64,000 nt of DNA from Mycoplasma sp. 2045 (GTDB lineage: Bacteria; Bacillota_I; Bacilli_A; Mycoplasmatales; Metamycoplasmataceae), in NCBI RefSeq assembly GCF_024582715.1, contig NZ_CP102083.1:124001-188000 (forward strand). Reading direction: 5' to 3'. Every line of letters begins with the position of its first letter. Within the stretch, counting starts at the first letter, position 1. Both the position numbers and the translations under genes were made by a program. The notes beneath the pieces were generated by a model, which was not told where the DNA came from, searched no databases, and was given only the letters and a program-made list of their open reading frames with translations. Shown here piece after piece: positions 23,108-34,545 of the stretch.

Positions 23108-24232
23108 TTATCAGTTCTTTCTAGGGTTCTTATAAAATACATCTTCGATTGGGTCAACTCAGAAACCTAATCTATTTTCTTTTGCATAATTTTGAGAATT
23201 CTTAATTGTGTGATACATTGTTTGTTCTTCTTCAGTTTCTGCGTAGAATTTTGTATCTGAAGGGTCTAATGTAATGTAAGCAACTCTAGCTAAACCTGCT
23301 CTAATAAGCTGGTTTCCAAACTCTAAATCAGGATTTTTTCTTTCATCTGGATATAAGAGTACAACTCATCTTCCATAATCATCTTCTTTTAACTTATTAA
23401 AGTAGAAGAAGAAACCATGTGATTGAACTTGTTCTACGTAGTATTTTTTAGAAATATGAGCTCAATAATTTTCTTTTGAAGCTAATTCATCTGAATTTGA
23501 ACCTTTATCTGTTTCGGGAGTATCGATTCCTCTAGATCTTAATCCTAGACTTTTACCATTACGACGATTAGTTGATTGAGTTCCTGGTTGAATACCACTA
23601 ACTAAATTCATATATACACCATATAATGTGTCGCCATCAACAATTCCCGACATGTCGACAACAGCATAGTTTTGTGGCAATGATTTTTTAATTGTTGTGC
23701 TAAAACCTAAACTTGTTTGTAAATTTAATGATGATAAGTAATCCATCTCTTGCTGACTAGCAAAAGCTAAAAATAATTTACTTTTATAATCTTCTAAATT
23801 TACATCAATTTTATTAAGCGATTCAATTAAGTTTTGCTCATTTGCATAAGTTTGTCTTAAAAATCTTGATGTTTCAGTTAAATTGTTATACGTTTTTGAA
23901 CCTAAAAATCATTGATGTCTAATTTCAGCAGTCATTTCATTAGCACTATCAAAAACTTTTACAACATTTCCTGCTTGAGTTAATAAATCTTGATTAGTAC
24001 TGTTTGATTTTATTTTATTTTTGTAGCCGTCAACTAATTCAACCAAATTATTGTCAGTTGAATAATTAGTTTTAACTGTTTCTAGTTTCTGGATAAGTTC
24101 ACCATTTGCATTATTAATAGGATTCGATAGTTCTTTTGGAACATCGTTTTTATTACCACACGAAATAGATAATGTAGTAGCGACTGGTAAAATCGCAAAT
24201 GAACTGAATAAAGATAATTTTTTAAATTTCAT
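23108..24232 (-). CDS. lipoprotein with staphylococcal nuclease (thermonuclease) domain
   Basis: The 374-residue surface lipoprotein has a signal peptide with lipobox ending LSISC (Cys25). The nuclease domain starts near residue 190: VDGDTLY (residues 198-204), RSRGIDTPE (232-240; Arg, Asp and Glu match the active site), then DDYGRWVVLLYPD with the second catalytic Arg, and LIRAGLARV. Such membrane nucleases degrade host DNA to feed nucleotide salvage. The 160-residue region between lipobox and nuclease is unidentified. Confidence 0.93.
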
Positions 24233-24293
24233 CTTGTCTCTTTTCTATTTGTATATAAATATAATTTTATTCCTATTTAGAAATAATGTGTAT

Positions 24294-24316
24294 AAAAAAA
24301 GCATCAAGATGATGCT
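24294..24316 (-). terminator. terminator of argS-rpoE-fba
   Basis: On the minus strand AGCATCA pairs with TGATGCT and is followed by seven T; the hairpin overlaps the fba stop. Confidence 0.88.
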
Positions 24317-25181
24317 AAGCTTTATCATTTGATCCGAACTCTAATATTTTTTGTTTAATTACCCTACACATAGCTTCATAACCAGGTTTGTAAAGTTTTC
24401 TAGGATCATAATTTTTATCTTCAAGATCTTTGTTGCTAATGATAAATTCTCTAATTGCAGCGTGGTTTGCTAATTGTAAATCGGTGTTGATGTTAATTTT
24501 TGTAACACCTAAACTGATTGCTTTTTGGATTTGGTCAAGTGGAACTTCGCTACCACCGTGAAGAACAATTCCTAAACCTGTTTCACTTGATAATTTTTCA
24601 AGAACTTCAAAATTAAGACCTTGTCAGTTTTTTGGATATTTACCGTGGATGTTTCCGATTCCTGCTGCTAGAACTGTGATTTTTTCAGCAGCTAATTGTT
24701 TAGCTTCTTCAATATCTGCAATTTCACCGTTTCCGATAACACCATCTTCTTCACCACCGATTGAACCAATCTCAGCTTCAACAGTCATATTTTTACTTTG
24801 AGCTAAGTAAACAAGTTTTTGAGTTAATTCTTTATTTTCAGCAAATGGGAGGTGTGAACCATCGAACATAATTGAAGTAAAACCATCTGACTCAATAGCT
24901 TTAACACAAGCATCAAATGAACCGTGATCTAAATGAAGAGCTACAGGAATTGAAATTTTTAAGTCCTTAATAAGACCTGAAACTAAACCTGTTACAGTTT
25001 CATATCCACCTATATATTTAAGTGCTCCTTCTGAAACTCCTAAAATAACAGGTGAATTCATTTCTTGACATGTTGTAAGAATTGCTTTTGTTCATTCTAA
25101 GTTATTAATATTAAAATGAGGAATTGCGTATTTACCTTTTTTAGCTCTCTTGAGCATATCTTTTGCGTTAACTAATGACAT
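24315..25181 (-). CDS. fba: class II fructose-bisphosphate aldolase
   Basis: A glycolytic enzyme that splits fructose 1,6-bisphosphate. The 288-residue protein has the zinc-site segment ALHLDHGS, the SIMFDGSHLPF motif, EAEIGSIGGEEDG, GIGNIHGKYP and VLHGGSEVP. It lies 13 bases after rpoE. Confidence 0.96.
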
Positions 25182-25194
25182 AAAAACCTACTTA

Positions 25195-25446
25195 TTAGAT
25201 ATTTCTTAATTCTCAGTTTCCGTTTGCAAGTCTGTTGAATCTTTTATCAACTGTTAATAAACGGTATAACTCACCAATTTTTCTTTCTCTAACTTTTTCA
25301 TATGGTGTGTTCATTGTAACGAATCTGTCTTCTCAGTCATATCTTAACTCGTCTTCAACAGTGTCAAAGATTTCCATAAATGCAAATTCGTCTGTTGGAC
25401 GTGATGATACTAATTCGTATGCGATTTCTAACATTGTTTTGTACAT
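25195..25446 (-). CDS. rpoE: DNA-directed RNA polymerase delta subunit
   Basis: The 83-residue HARE-HTH protein has MYKTMLEIAYEL, DTVEDELRYDW, KIGELYRLLTVDKRF and NGNWELR, the RpoE domain signature. The acidic tail of the Bacillus protein is missing, so it is a domain-only version. Two TGA codons are read as Trp, hiding it from standard-code gene finding. It is embedded between argS (17-base gap) and fba (13-base gap). Confidence 0.88.
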
Positions 25447-25463
25447 AATAAATTCTCCTTTAA

Positions 25464-27119
25464 TTACATTGATAAAGGTGCAGAAACACCAATTAAGTTA
25501 AGTCCAAGAGCTAAAATCGCTTGAACTGATTTGATAAGGTGAGCATATGTTGCTTCATCTTCGTGACCTAATAATTTAGTTTCAGCATAAAAACTGTTAA
25601 ATGATTTAGCTAAATTAATTAAGTATTGTGTTAATAAGTTGACTTTTGAAGTTGACACAATTGTTTTAATTAATTCAGAGAATGAGTCTAATTCAATAAT
25701 AAGTTTTTTAGCTTTGTTTGTAAAGTTAATTTGATCATTAACCTCTTCTTGTTTTAATCTATTTAATAATGATACAGCTCTTGAGTGAGCATATTGAACT
25801 ATAAATACAGGGTTATTAACATCAGTTGAGTTAGCTGCATCAATATCAAAATCAAATTTATTATTGATTTCTCTAGTGAGCATCATAAATCTAACTGCAT
25901 CAGCTGAAGAGTAATCTAAAAGATCTTGCAAAGTAACTGCTGTACCAGCTCTTTTAGACATTTTAAATTCTTCTCCATCTTTGATTAATCTTACTAATTG
26001 AATAGTTAATATATCTAAATTGTCTGGATTGTAACCTAAACATTGCATCGCAATTTTCATTCTTTGAATGTATCCTGAATGGTCTGCTCCTCAGATATTA
26101 ATAAGTTTAGGTGACTTTTGGAACTTAAGTTCGTGATAAGCAATATCAGGTAAGAAATAAGTGTAATTTCCATCAGCTTTGATAAGCACACGGTCTTTAT
26201 CATCGCCGAATTCTTTGGTTTTTAAGAATAATGCACCATCTTCTTTGTATGTGTATTTGCTTATTTTTTTAAGAACTGGTTCAATTAAGCCATCTTCTTT
26301 AATTGCTTTTTCGGAAGCAAATGTATCAAATGAAACATTTAATCTACCAAGATCTTCTCTGATTTTATCAAGCATAATATCTTTAGCTACAGTTGATAAT
26401 TCACTTAATTTAACTTCATCAGCATTTAAGAAATAATCACCATATTTTTCTTTAATTTTTGTAGCACATCAAACTATATCTTGACCTCTGTAGCAATCTT
26501 CAGGTAACTGTGCATCAATACCAAATAAGTTTTGATATCTTACATAAACCGAATTTGTAAGTACATTAATTTGATTACCTGCATCATTTACATAATATTC
26601 GGCTTCAACATCGTAACCAGCATGTCTTAAAATTCTAATTAAAGAATCTCCATAAGCAGCGCCTCTAGCATGACCAACATGTAAAAATCCTGTTGGGTTA
26701 GCCGAAACAAATTCAACATTAACATGTTGCTTATTAATAAAGTCGGCTCCGTATTTTGTTGGATTTAAGTTAACGTTTTGTATTGTTGATAAAAATAATT
26801 GATTGCTTAAAACAATATTGATAAATCCAGGCGCAGCAATGTCTATTTTTTGGCAGATATTAGAATTTGACATTTTAGCAACCAATTTATTTGCTACTTC
26901 AATTGGATTTTTAATAGCACAATGATTTTTTAAAATAAATGCAATATTTGTACTAAAGTCATAAACAACTTGATCGATGTTAATATTATCAGGAACATTA
27001 GGTTGAGTGATATTAAAAACTAAATCTTTCACATTAAGATCCTTATTAACAAAATCTTCATTTTGCAACTCTATAACTGCGCCAATGATGTTTTGTTTTA
27101 ACTGTTCTTTTAGCGTCAT
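25464..27119 (-). CDS. argS: arginyl-tRNA synthetase
   Basis: The 551-residue class I synthetase has an N-terminal Arg-S domain, HIGH-type motif FLHVGHARGAAYGD, KMSKRAGTAVTLQDLL (KMSKS loop) and a C-terminal anticodon-binding DALR-type helical domain. AAGGAGG precedes ATG 27119. It is the first gene of argS-rpoE-fba. Confidence 0.96.
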
Positions 27120-27271
27120 AATCCTCCTTATTTATAGATATATTTTATATATCTATTATATTAAAAAATATTTTTTATATAGCTAGGAAACAACTAGTTT
27201 TATGTACCTTATACATAGTTATAAAAGTTAATTTTGCTTATATAAAATGGTAATTAAATATTATTTTTTAT

Positions 27272-27277
27272 TATAAT
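27272..27277 (+). promoter_or_regulatory. -10 box of cysS (leaderless start)
   Basis: TATAAT is six bases before the cysS ATG, with no Shine-Dalgarno sequence. Confidence 0.7.
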
Positions 27278-27283
27278 AACAAT

Positions 27284-28516
27284 ATGTTAAAAATATATGT
27301 ATGTGGACCCACAGTTTACAATGATGTTCATATAGGAAATATGAGACCGATTGTAACCATGGACTTAATTTTAAAAGCTGCAAAGCAACTAGGGATTGAA
27401 TATAAATTTGTTCATAATATTACTGATATTGATGACAAGATTATCAAAAAAGCCCAAGAGCAAGGTGTTGCAGAAAATCAAGTATCGGAAAAGTATGGTA
27501 ATTTATATTTAGATTTACTTAAACAATTCAATGTTGACACTATAACAGACATTGAATATGTAACCGAAAATATTGATTTAATTGATAACTTTATTCAAAG
27601 ATTAATCAAATCGAATAATGCATATTTAGATAATGAAGGTAATGTTTGATTTGATGTCATAAAAAACCAAAATGACTATGGTATTGTTTCAAATCAAAAA
27701 ATTGAAAACATGAAATTTGAAGATAGTGAACTTTCTTCAAATAAAAAATCACCTGCTGATTTTGCTTTATGAAAAAACACAACTGAGGGTGTTAAATACA
27801 ATGTTTCTTTTGGTGAAGGTAGACCAGGATGGCACACAGAATGTGTTGCCTTAATTGAAAAACATTTTGGAGATTCTGGTTTAGATATTCACGGAGGAGG
27901 GATGGACTTAACATTCCCACACCATGAAAATGAAAATATTCAATTCTATGCTTTAAATCAAAAACAGCTTTCAAATAAATGATTAAGAACAGGTCAAATT
28001 AATTTAAATGGAATTAAGATGTCTAAGTCATTACAAAACGTAATTTTAGCTTCCGACTTTCTTAAAAATTATTCAGCTGACTATTTTAAAATGATTTTAT
28101 TATTAAACTCATTTACAGGCTTGATCAATATTGATGAGAATTTAATTAATAATGTTGAAGTGATTTTCAAGAAAATTAGCAAAATTTACTTCTTAAATGC
28201 ACTATTAAACAAACAAAACAATTCACAAATTAAAAATGAATTGGCTACAGAAGCATTCACATATATTTTTGAGCAGAGATTTTCTGACTTTAATAAACTT
28301 ATTAATGATCTAATTAAAAATATTAATAAAGACAAAAACACCTTGGACATAGCTACATTAGTATATATTTTTGATAAGTTAGGTTTTGAATTTAATAAAT
28401 TCGATTATAAAAAATATGTTGCAATTTATCAAAAATGACAAGATTTTTTAGCTCAAAAAGATTATCAAAATGCTGACAAATTAAGAAACGAATTGATTGA
28501 AAATAATTTAATATAG
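27284..28516 (+). CDS. cysS: cysteinyl-tRNA synthetase
   Basis: The 410-residue protein starts directly in the first strand ([19 protein letters not shown]), so it lacks about 20 N-terminal residues of the usual enzyme. [23 protein letters not shown] and KMSKS are present, including the zinc-binding Cys and His residues. The C-terminal domain is short. It is followed eight bases later by rlmB. Confidence 0.96.
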
Positions 28517-28523
28517 GGTAAAT

Positions 28524-29288
28524 ATGAAAAAATTACACGAAAAACAAAAAAAATATGATATGACCACTAAAAAAGTGGGAGAATTAATTGTGTATGGGAA
28601 AAATTCTGTTATTGACTGTGTCAATAATAAATTAGATATTTCTGAAATACACTTAACTGATGAAGGAAGTTTGAAGTACTTTAAAGATGATAACACTTTA
28701 AGGGGTATAAAAATTGTTATCACTGATAAGAAAACTTTAGATGAAGAAACAAAAGAAAACCATCAAGGTTTTAAAGCAATCTTAAAATCTGTTAATTACA
28801 AGGGACTAGACGATTTAGGAAGATTGCATAAGGATAATTCACCAATTCTTGTGTTGGACAAAATTCAAGATCCACATAACTTTGGTGCAATTATAAGAAC
28901 AGCAAATGCTGGGGGAATTAAGCATATTATTTTCCCTAAAGATAATGCAGCTGTAATTAATTCAACTGTGTTAAAGGTTTCATCAGGTGGATTTGTAAAT
29001 ATGAATTTTTACAGAGTTAATAGTCTTAATGCGGCCTTAACTCAACTCAAAAAAAGAGGTTATTGAGTTTATTCAACTGTATTAGATGAAAAAGCTCTCC
29101 CATACACAACGGTGGAATACGACAGACCTACAATTTTAGTTGTAGGTAACGAAGGTGATGGTGTATCAAAAAGTGTGCTTTCAGTCACAGATCAAACAAT
29201 TTATATTCCACAAAGGGGGAATGTGCAATCTTTAAATGTATCAGTAGCAACAGGTATTATTGTGTTCGATGCATTAACTAAATGATAA
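28524..29288 (+). CDS. rlmB: TrmH/RlmB family RNA 2'-O-methyltransferase
   Basis: The 254-residue SPOUT protein has an N-terminal L30e-like substrate-binding domain and the motifs LDKIQDPHNFGAIIRTANAGG (motif 1), VVGNEGDGVS (motif 2) and IPQRGNVQSLNVSVATGI (motif 3). The cysS-rlmB order is that of Firmicutes, where the product methylates G2251 of 23S rRNA. Confidence 0.94.
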
Positions 29289-29899
29289 GAAAATATCATT
29301 TGAACGATAAGTTTCTCTCTGAATTTTTGAAACTCGAAAATGACAAGTATTATTCAGTTTCAAAAATCATTTCTGCTTTCAGTATACAGCACAGTAAGTC
29401 AATAGATGTTTTGTCTAGAAAAGTTAGTTGAGTCTTTGGTAAGGTATCTATTGAGCCAGCAGAAATTAAAAATGTTATACTTCATGAATTTTTAGGAATT
29501 TTTCTAGAAGTTTCTTCAGAAGTTTTTTGTAAGGATTTTAAATCCTATTCTCATTTCGAATCATTCATTTGAAATAAATTAAAGTTACATACCCTGAATT
29601 TCTTCCACTCAGAAATTAACTCTCAATATATTTTTGATGATGGTATAGCTAACAAAAGGGTAAATTTACAAAAAATTCTAATAGACATGGAAAATAGTGT
29701 AGTTGATAACTCACATAGTCCAAAACAACTTGATTATCAAATTAAAACTCAAAAAATGCACTCAAGAAATCATTTTTTAAATAGTAGTTATAAAAAGAAA
29801 CATTCAGTTATGAAAACAACAGATTTAAATGTTGGTTCATCAATTGATATTGACATTATTTGTTCGAACAACCTTATTACTACATTGATATCAAGTTAA
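29282..29899 (+). CDS. divergent protein in the sigH position (possible alternative sigma factor)
   Basis: The 205-residue protein starts seven bases inside rlmB and reads through two TGA codons. Residues about 48-108 (VSWVFGKVSIEPAEI, DFKSYSHFESFIWNKL) have the spacing and hydrophobic pattern of sigma region 2, where an acidic recruiting segment is followed by FxxYxxxxI. In Firmicutes the order is cysS, rlmB, sigH, rpmG, secE, nusG, and here the same flanks occur. Sequence similarity by eye is weak; no clear region-4 helix-turn-helix is visible. The sigma assignment is inference. Confidence 0.6.
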
Positions 29900-30853
29900 A
29901 TATAGCTTATGTTAACTTATATGTCCAAATTTTTAATTCTTCTTTCTCATATATATTTATCGTATATTTACATAAGTTTATGAAATGTTTTTATGGTATA
30001 AAACGCAGTAGATTTTTCAAATTATTTTGTGTTGATTTTTAAAATCTCTTTATCTTGTTATGTTTTTTATAAACAAGCTATATTTTGCTTGTTGCTCCAT
30101 TATTTTTTATATTTTTTTGAGACAAATCGTTTTTACTCTCTGGCGATTTAGTCCCTTCTATATTTCTTTTATTTTTTCACTTACAAAATATGCATGTATA
30201 GACCTTTTTTTGATTCTATCTATGTTTTTTCCGTATTTTAGGTAAACTCACTTGGATTTTATTTCCAATAATTATTCATTCTTGCATATTAATAACATTG
30301 GGTAAGTGTTAGGTTATGAAAACGTATCATCTCAGTTACTTGGGGGAGTGTCTGGGATGTTCAAAATTAATTAAACTTGAGTTTAAGTTTTAAGGGTTAA
30401 GGAAAATTCGTAAGTTTAATTAATATGTTTTCTCTTGTTGCTTTTTATTTTATTAGTGTAAATTTTTGAGGTACTTCTCAAAATTACGGTTATCTTCTTG
30501 TATGTTGTGGGGACTGAACTCTTTTTCACTTTCCAGTTTATGTTCTTCATTACTCACTTTGGTTTTCATTAAATTTTTATAGTGTTTTAAACAAAATATT
30601 ATATGGTTTTTAGTTTATTTGTTGGATTATTCCTTTCTCAACATTTGAAAAGTATTTCACTTTCTTATATTTATCCATTTATTAACTTTTATTCAATATA
30701 AGACTTTATTATTAAATGCGAAATACAAAATTGGTTCTAAATGAACCGAAATTCATTATTTTTTCTTCTCTCATCAGTTAGACATTTTCTGTTAAATGTC
30801 AAACACCTTTCTTTAATTTTATTATTTAATTTTTTACAATGTCTATTAGATTT
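29900..30853. other. 1-kb T-rich region without convincing genes
   Basis: The plus strand is strikingly T-rich, unlike the purine-rich coding strands around it. Short frames exist (a 25-codon frame at 30316-30393 on plus; a frame of about 50 codons around 30450-30610 on minus) but none has a good start or family resemblance. It may be decayed minus-strand coding sequence or a long transcribed spacer, since it ends in a plus-strand terminator. Confidence 0.6.
30366..30424. repeat. 13-bp perfect inverted repeat with 33-base loop
   Basis: ATTAATTAAACTT (30366-30378) is repeated in inverse as AAGTTTAATTAAT (30412-30424). It lies next to an unusually G-rich patch (30298-30360) in the T-rich region. 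Confidence 0.7.
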
Positions 30854-30886
30854 CCACTTAACTTTTTTTAAGTTAAGTGGTTTTTA
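30854..30886 (+). terminator. terminator closing the cysS-rlmB unit and T-rich spacer
   Basis: An 11-bp stem CCACTTAACTT/AAGTTAAGTGG with a five-base T-rich loop is followed by five T. Confidence 0.9.
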
Positions 30887-30926
30887 TATCCTTTGTTTGT
30901 AAATTTTCTCTTTTTATATTATGTGC

Positions 30927-30932
30927 TAATAT
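30927..30932 (+). promoter_or_regulatory. extended -10 box of the SGNH hydrolase gene
   Basis: TAATAT is preceded by TGC and followed nine bases later by ATG, giving a leader of only a few bases. Confidence 0.55.
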
Positions 30933-30941
30933 TTTAGTAAT

Positions 30942-32942
30942 ATGAATAATCGCAATTTTAGAAATAAAAAATTTGTATTTATTGGCGACTCAATAGCGCA
31001 AGGTTTTGATTTATCTCAAGGAACTGGAACATATGGAAATTTAGATGAGTTAGGTTATGCTTATTCAGACTATTTCATTGAGTTATTTCAGAAGAATGTT
31101 GGTAGAAATTTAGACATTAAATATAGCAACTTAGGCCTATCAGCAAGCAAGATTAGCACTTGAATTAATATCGTTTCTGGAGAAGAGTTCACTGATGAAA
31201 CAAGAGAGCTAATGCACATAAATAAAGTTCTAGCTCAAAAATTTAATCACACTTGTTTTAATTATGATTTTGATTCATATTTAAAAGAAATTAAGGAAGC
31301 AGATTACTTATTTATAAACTCTAGTGGAATTGAATTTTTATTCAGTATTTCCTATGTAGACTTAGTTGAGGTAATGTCTCAAAAAGATTACTACCTTCAA
31401 AATAAACAAATTGATGATTTATTGAAAAATATTAAACGTACAACACAGCAAATCATTAATGAATATATTGTTTTAGTTAACAAAATTAAAGAAGTTAATA
31501 CAAATTGCAAAATCTATTTAGTCGATTATCCTATCGCTTCATTACCCGTACTTAACAAGTTGATTCTTAAAAATAAAGATAATCTTTTAAACAAGAGTTA
31601 TTCTATTTTTAAATCTATATACAAGGTATTTCAGAATATTTTTACAGAAGTTTCAGCTGCAACAAATACTAAATATGTTGAAATATTTGACTTTGAACAA
31701 TGTTTAAGAAATGAACGCAAATGATATCAGTTGTTTTTAGATATTCATTGCAGTAAGAAATGTTATAAATACATTGGAAAGAAACTTTATCTAAATTTTG
31801 CTAAAGAGCATCATTTAAATAAATTTACTTGAACTAAATTTAGAAGTATTCCAATATACCCGGATAACAAAATTATTGATCTTGTTCAAACTTGATACAA
31901 AGAATTAGGTGTTCTAGAAGGTTCGCTAATTAGAATTTATATAAGCACAATTAGCAATTCATTGATTACTGAGAAACTAACTAAAGGTTTAGATATCACT
32001 CTTAATTTCAGCGCACTTCTAAATGAGAATGTTATGTCACTCATTGGTAAGATTTTCCATGACGAAAACGTACTTGAATATATTGAAAATAAATTCAGTT
32101 CACTAAAATTCACAGACACATTAATTGACTTTTTAGCTAATAATCAAGAGTTTGTCACATTGATTGATAATGTTGAAAAATTCTTTACTAGAAACAAAAA
32201 CATTTCGCTTAATAAGTTTTGACAATTCTTTTTAGTTTCAAATGAAAAAACATTGTTTGATATAACAAAAAAATTCTTTGAAAAGTACCCTAATTTCAAA
32301 GAAGAGATAATTGATTTAATTCATTTTATCCTTGGTGAGTTAAATAAAAGAAAATTTATTAAGATTCCAATTGATATTAGAAAAATTGATTATGAGTTTA
32401 ATTTAGATTTTTCATTAGTAAAAAATGATTTAGATGAATTTATGATTATTTTTAAAGATTACTTTTTATCAAGTTCACATTTTGTTAGCTTTGAAAGTTA
32501 CTTTAATAGTTTTGTTATCCAAAACAAAGAGCTAATCAAACAAATATCATCGAAGTTTCTAAACATTGTTTTAGAACAATTGTTCACTGATAAGGATAAA
32601 TTAATTCAATTCATTTTAGCCTATTGCAAGATTGATTATAAATATCTCTCAAGAAGAGATTTTGAAGCTCTTGATAGATATGTAGATAAGTTATTGAGCA
32701 ATTTAAATATGACTAAAATGCAAAATAAAATCATTAATGAAACAATCAACTTTATATTAAAAACACCTAAAATGAAGCTTATTAGTTCTAACAACATTAT
32801 GCTTATTGGCCTTATTATTAAGAATCAATTTAGAAATAGATTATTTTTAAGCTTAGTTAGAGGTAATTTAGTCCCAACAGTTAATTTAGGAGTGCGTTTA
32901 GCATTTGCAAAAGTGAGATCAATATTTAGATGAAGAAAGTAA
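30942..32942 (+). CDS. SGNH/GDSL-type hydrolase with large C-terminal helical region
   Basis: The 666-residue protein has block I FIGDSIAQG (Ser17) and block V LDIHCSKKCYKYIG (Asp267, His269), the catalytic triad of SGNH esterases/lipases. Block III reads INSSGIEF (126-133) rather than GxND, so the oxyanion asparagine is displaced or lost. Residues 290-666 are helical and of unknown role. There is no signal peptide, suggesting a cytoplasmic or peripheral enzyme. Five TGA codons are read as Trp. Substrate unknown. Confidence 0.82.
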
Positions 32943-33028
32943 TGTGTTATGTTTTTTCACATGTAAATAATTTCAATTAAACCTATTACATAGCATTCAT
33001 TTACTTAATGTATATTGTAATGTTGTGG

Positions 33029-33034
33029 TAAAAT
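33029..33034 (+). promoter_or_regulatory. extended -10 box of rpmG-secE-nusG
   Basis: TAAAAT is preceded by TGG and followed nine bases later by the rpmG ATG; there is no Shine-Dalgarno sequence. Confidence 0.6.
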
Positions 33035-33043
33035 TAAAACACT

Positions 33044-33193
33044 ATGAAAAGTAACAAGGTATCAATTGCATGTGAATTATGCAGAAAGAAAAATTACGTG
33101 ACAATTAAAAGTGCTGGAAATGCAGAACGTTTAGCAATTAAAAAATATTGTCCTCATTGCAAACAACACTCAATTCACAAAGAAGAAGTTTAA
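33044..33193 (+). CDS. rpmG: 50S ribosomal protein L33
   Basis: The 49-residue protein has two CxxC zinc-ribbon pairs (CELC and CPHC) and RLAIKKYCPHC, as in zinc-binding L33. It precedes secE by two bases, the usual order. Confidence 0.95.
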   Translation: MKSNKVSIACELCRKKNYVTIKSAGNAERLAIKKYCPHCKQHSIHKEEV

Positions 33194-33195
33194 TT

Positions 33196-33453
33196 ATGAG
33201 AAAAAATAAGAAAGCAAAAACTGAAAAAGTCGAAACAGCAAAAATGTCTTTAAAAGACAGATTTGAAAGTAGAAATAAAATTTATTTCTTTAGAAAGACT
33301 GTTAAAGAAATTAAACGTGTTCGTTGAGCAACTCCAAGAGAAAATTGAATAAACCTTGTTAAAATTCTTGTTTTTACAGCTATATTTGCTTTATTTGTTT
33401 ATGCAGTAACAATTGGATTTACAAAATTATGAGAAGTAATTGGTTCAGTTTAG
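33196..33453 (+). CDS. secE: preprotein translocase subunit SecE
   Basis: The 85-residue protein has a basic N-terminal region, the conserved amphipathic segment (FRKTVKEIKRVRWATPREN) and a single transmembrane helix (about residues 58-78). Three TGA codons are read as Trp. It lies between rpmG and nusG as in most bacteria. Confidence 0.93.
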
Positions 33454-33464
33454 AAAGGTAAATT

Positions 33465-34067
33465 ATGAATAATTTTAAATGATACATGATCTCTACTGTT
33501 AGAGGAAAAGAAGAACAAGTTATCGAAGCTTTAAATAACCGTATTATTGCTGAAAATGTTGCAGAATCATTTAATCAATATGCAACACAAGATGGCGCTT
33601 TTAAAATCTTTAAAAAACCTATTTTAACAGCTAAAGAATTAGAAAAAAGACGTTTAGGTCAAGAATACAAGGTTAAATATACAAATCTTTACCCTGGATA
33701 CATTTTCGCAAATATGGATATGACAGATGAAGCTTGATACGTTGTACGTAACACACAAAATGTTACAGGTATCATCGGTTCATCTGGTAAAGGAGCAAAG
33801 CCTACACCTGTTTCTTCTAGAGAAATTAGAAAAATGGAAAAAGCCGCTGAAGAAGCTACACACTTATTTAACTTAGGTAAAAACTTACAAGGACTTAAAA
33901 TTAATGATTTAGTTGTAGTTTTAGATGGTCCATTTAAAGGTGAAATTGGTCCAATTAAATCATTAAACTTAGACGCAAATATCGCTACAATTCAAATTGA
34001 ATCATTTGGAAAAAGAACTTCTGTTGAATTAAGCATCGATTCATTAGAGCATTCAACAGAATACTAA
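33465..34067 (+). CDS. nusG: transcription termination/antitermination protein NusG
   Basis: The 200-residue protein starts MNNFKWYMISTVRGKEE and has LYPGYIFANM and WYVVRNTQNVTGIIG (NGN domain), then a KOW domain (INDLVVVLDGPFKGEIGPI). Two TGA codons are read as Trp. A ribosome-binding site AGAAAGG precedes it. Confidence 0.96.
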
Positions 34068-34081
34068 TTATTAGATAAATT

Positions 34082-34105
34082 GAACAGCGTTAGCTGTTCT
34101 TTTTT
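34082..34105 (+). terminator. terminator of rpmG-secE-nusG
   Basis: GAACAGC and GCTGTTC pair around GTTA, followed by five T. Confidence 0.92.
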
Positions 34106-34149
34106 ATTGAAAATTTAATAAGAGCATGAAAAATAACTTTATTATCTAA

Positions 34150-34417
34150 TTAAACAATTGCGATTTTATATTTAGATGTATCTTTTTTAAATTCTGCACC
34201 TAACTCTTTTCTATATGTAGAATCTTTAAATAGATTACGCATTTCTTCTCTGTATCTTGTTTTTTCAAATAAGTTGCTGGTGAGTCATAGTGTCTGTACC
34301 TCACCACACTCTTTGTGTTTATTTAATATCATAGACTTTTTTATCTGAATTTTTTAAATATTCAAAATTATAAAATCCATTTTTTAAGAGTTTGAATTCC
34401 TCATGATAATCAAATTT
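34150..34417 (-). pseudogene. decayed gene fragment at the edge of the restriction island
   Basis: On the minus strand two frames of about 33 and 56 codons with good coding character join across a frameshift near 34320-34325. The second reads KHKECGEVQTLWLTSN, then RYREEMRNLFKDS, ending in TAA 34152-34150. A stop codon lies directly upstream of the first fragment, and no start is visible. One TGA is read as Trp. The parent family is not recognised. Confidence 0.6.
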
Positions 34418-34545
34418 TTAATGTCTTAAGATTAAAAGAGTGGACTTTTCATTTTATTTTTTGAATTCGTTTTTAACTGCTCTTTTTTATACAATAATAA
34501 CCAATTTAAAATATAATTAAAATATATATTTGGAGAGTTGAAATA

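Noticed and set aside
29860-30245. Phe/Tyr-rich frames of about 60 codons in the T-rich region
   Set aside because: Composition follows directly from the T-rich strand and starts are unsupported.
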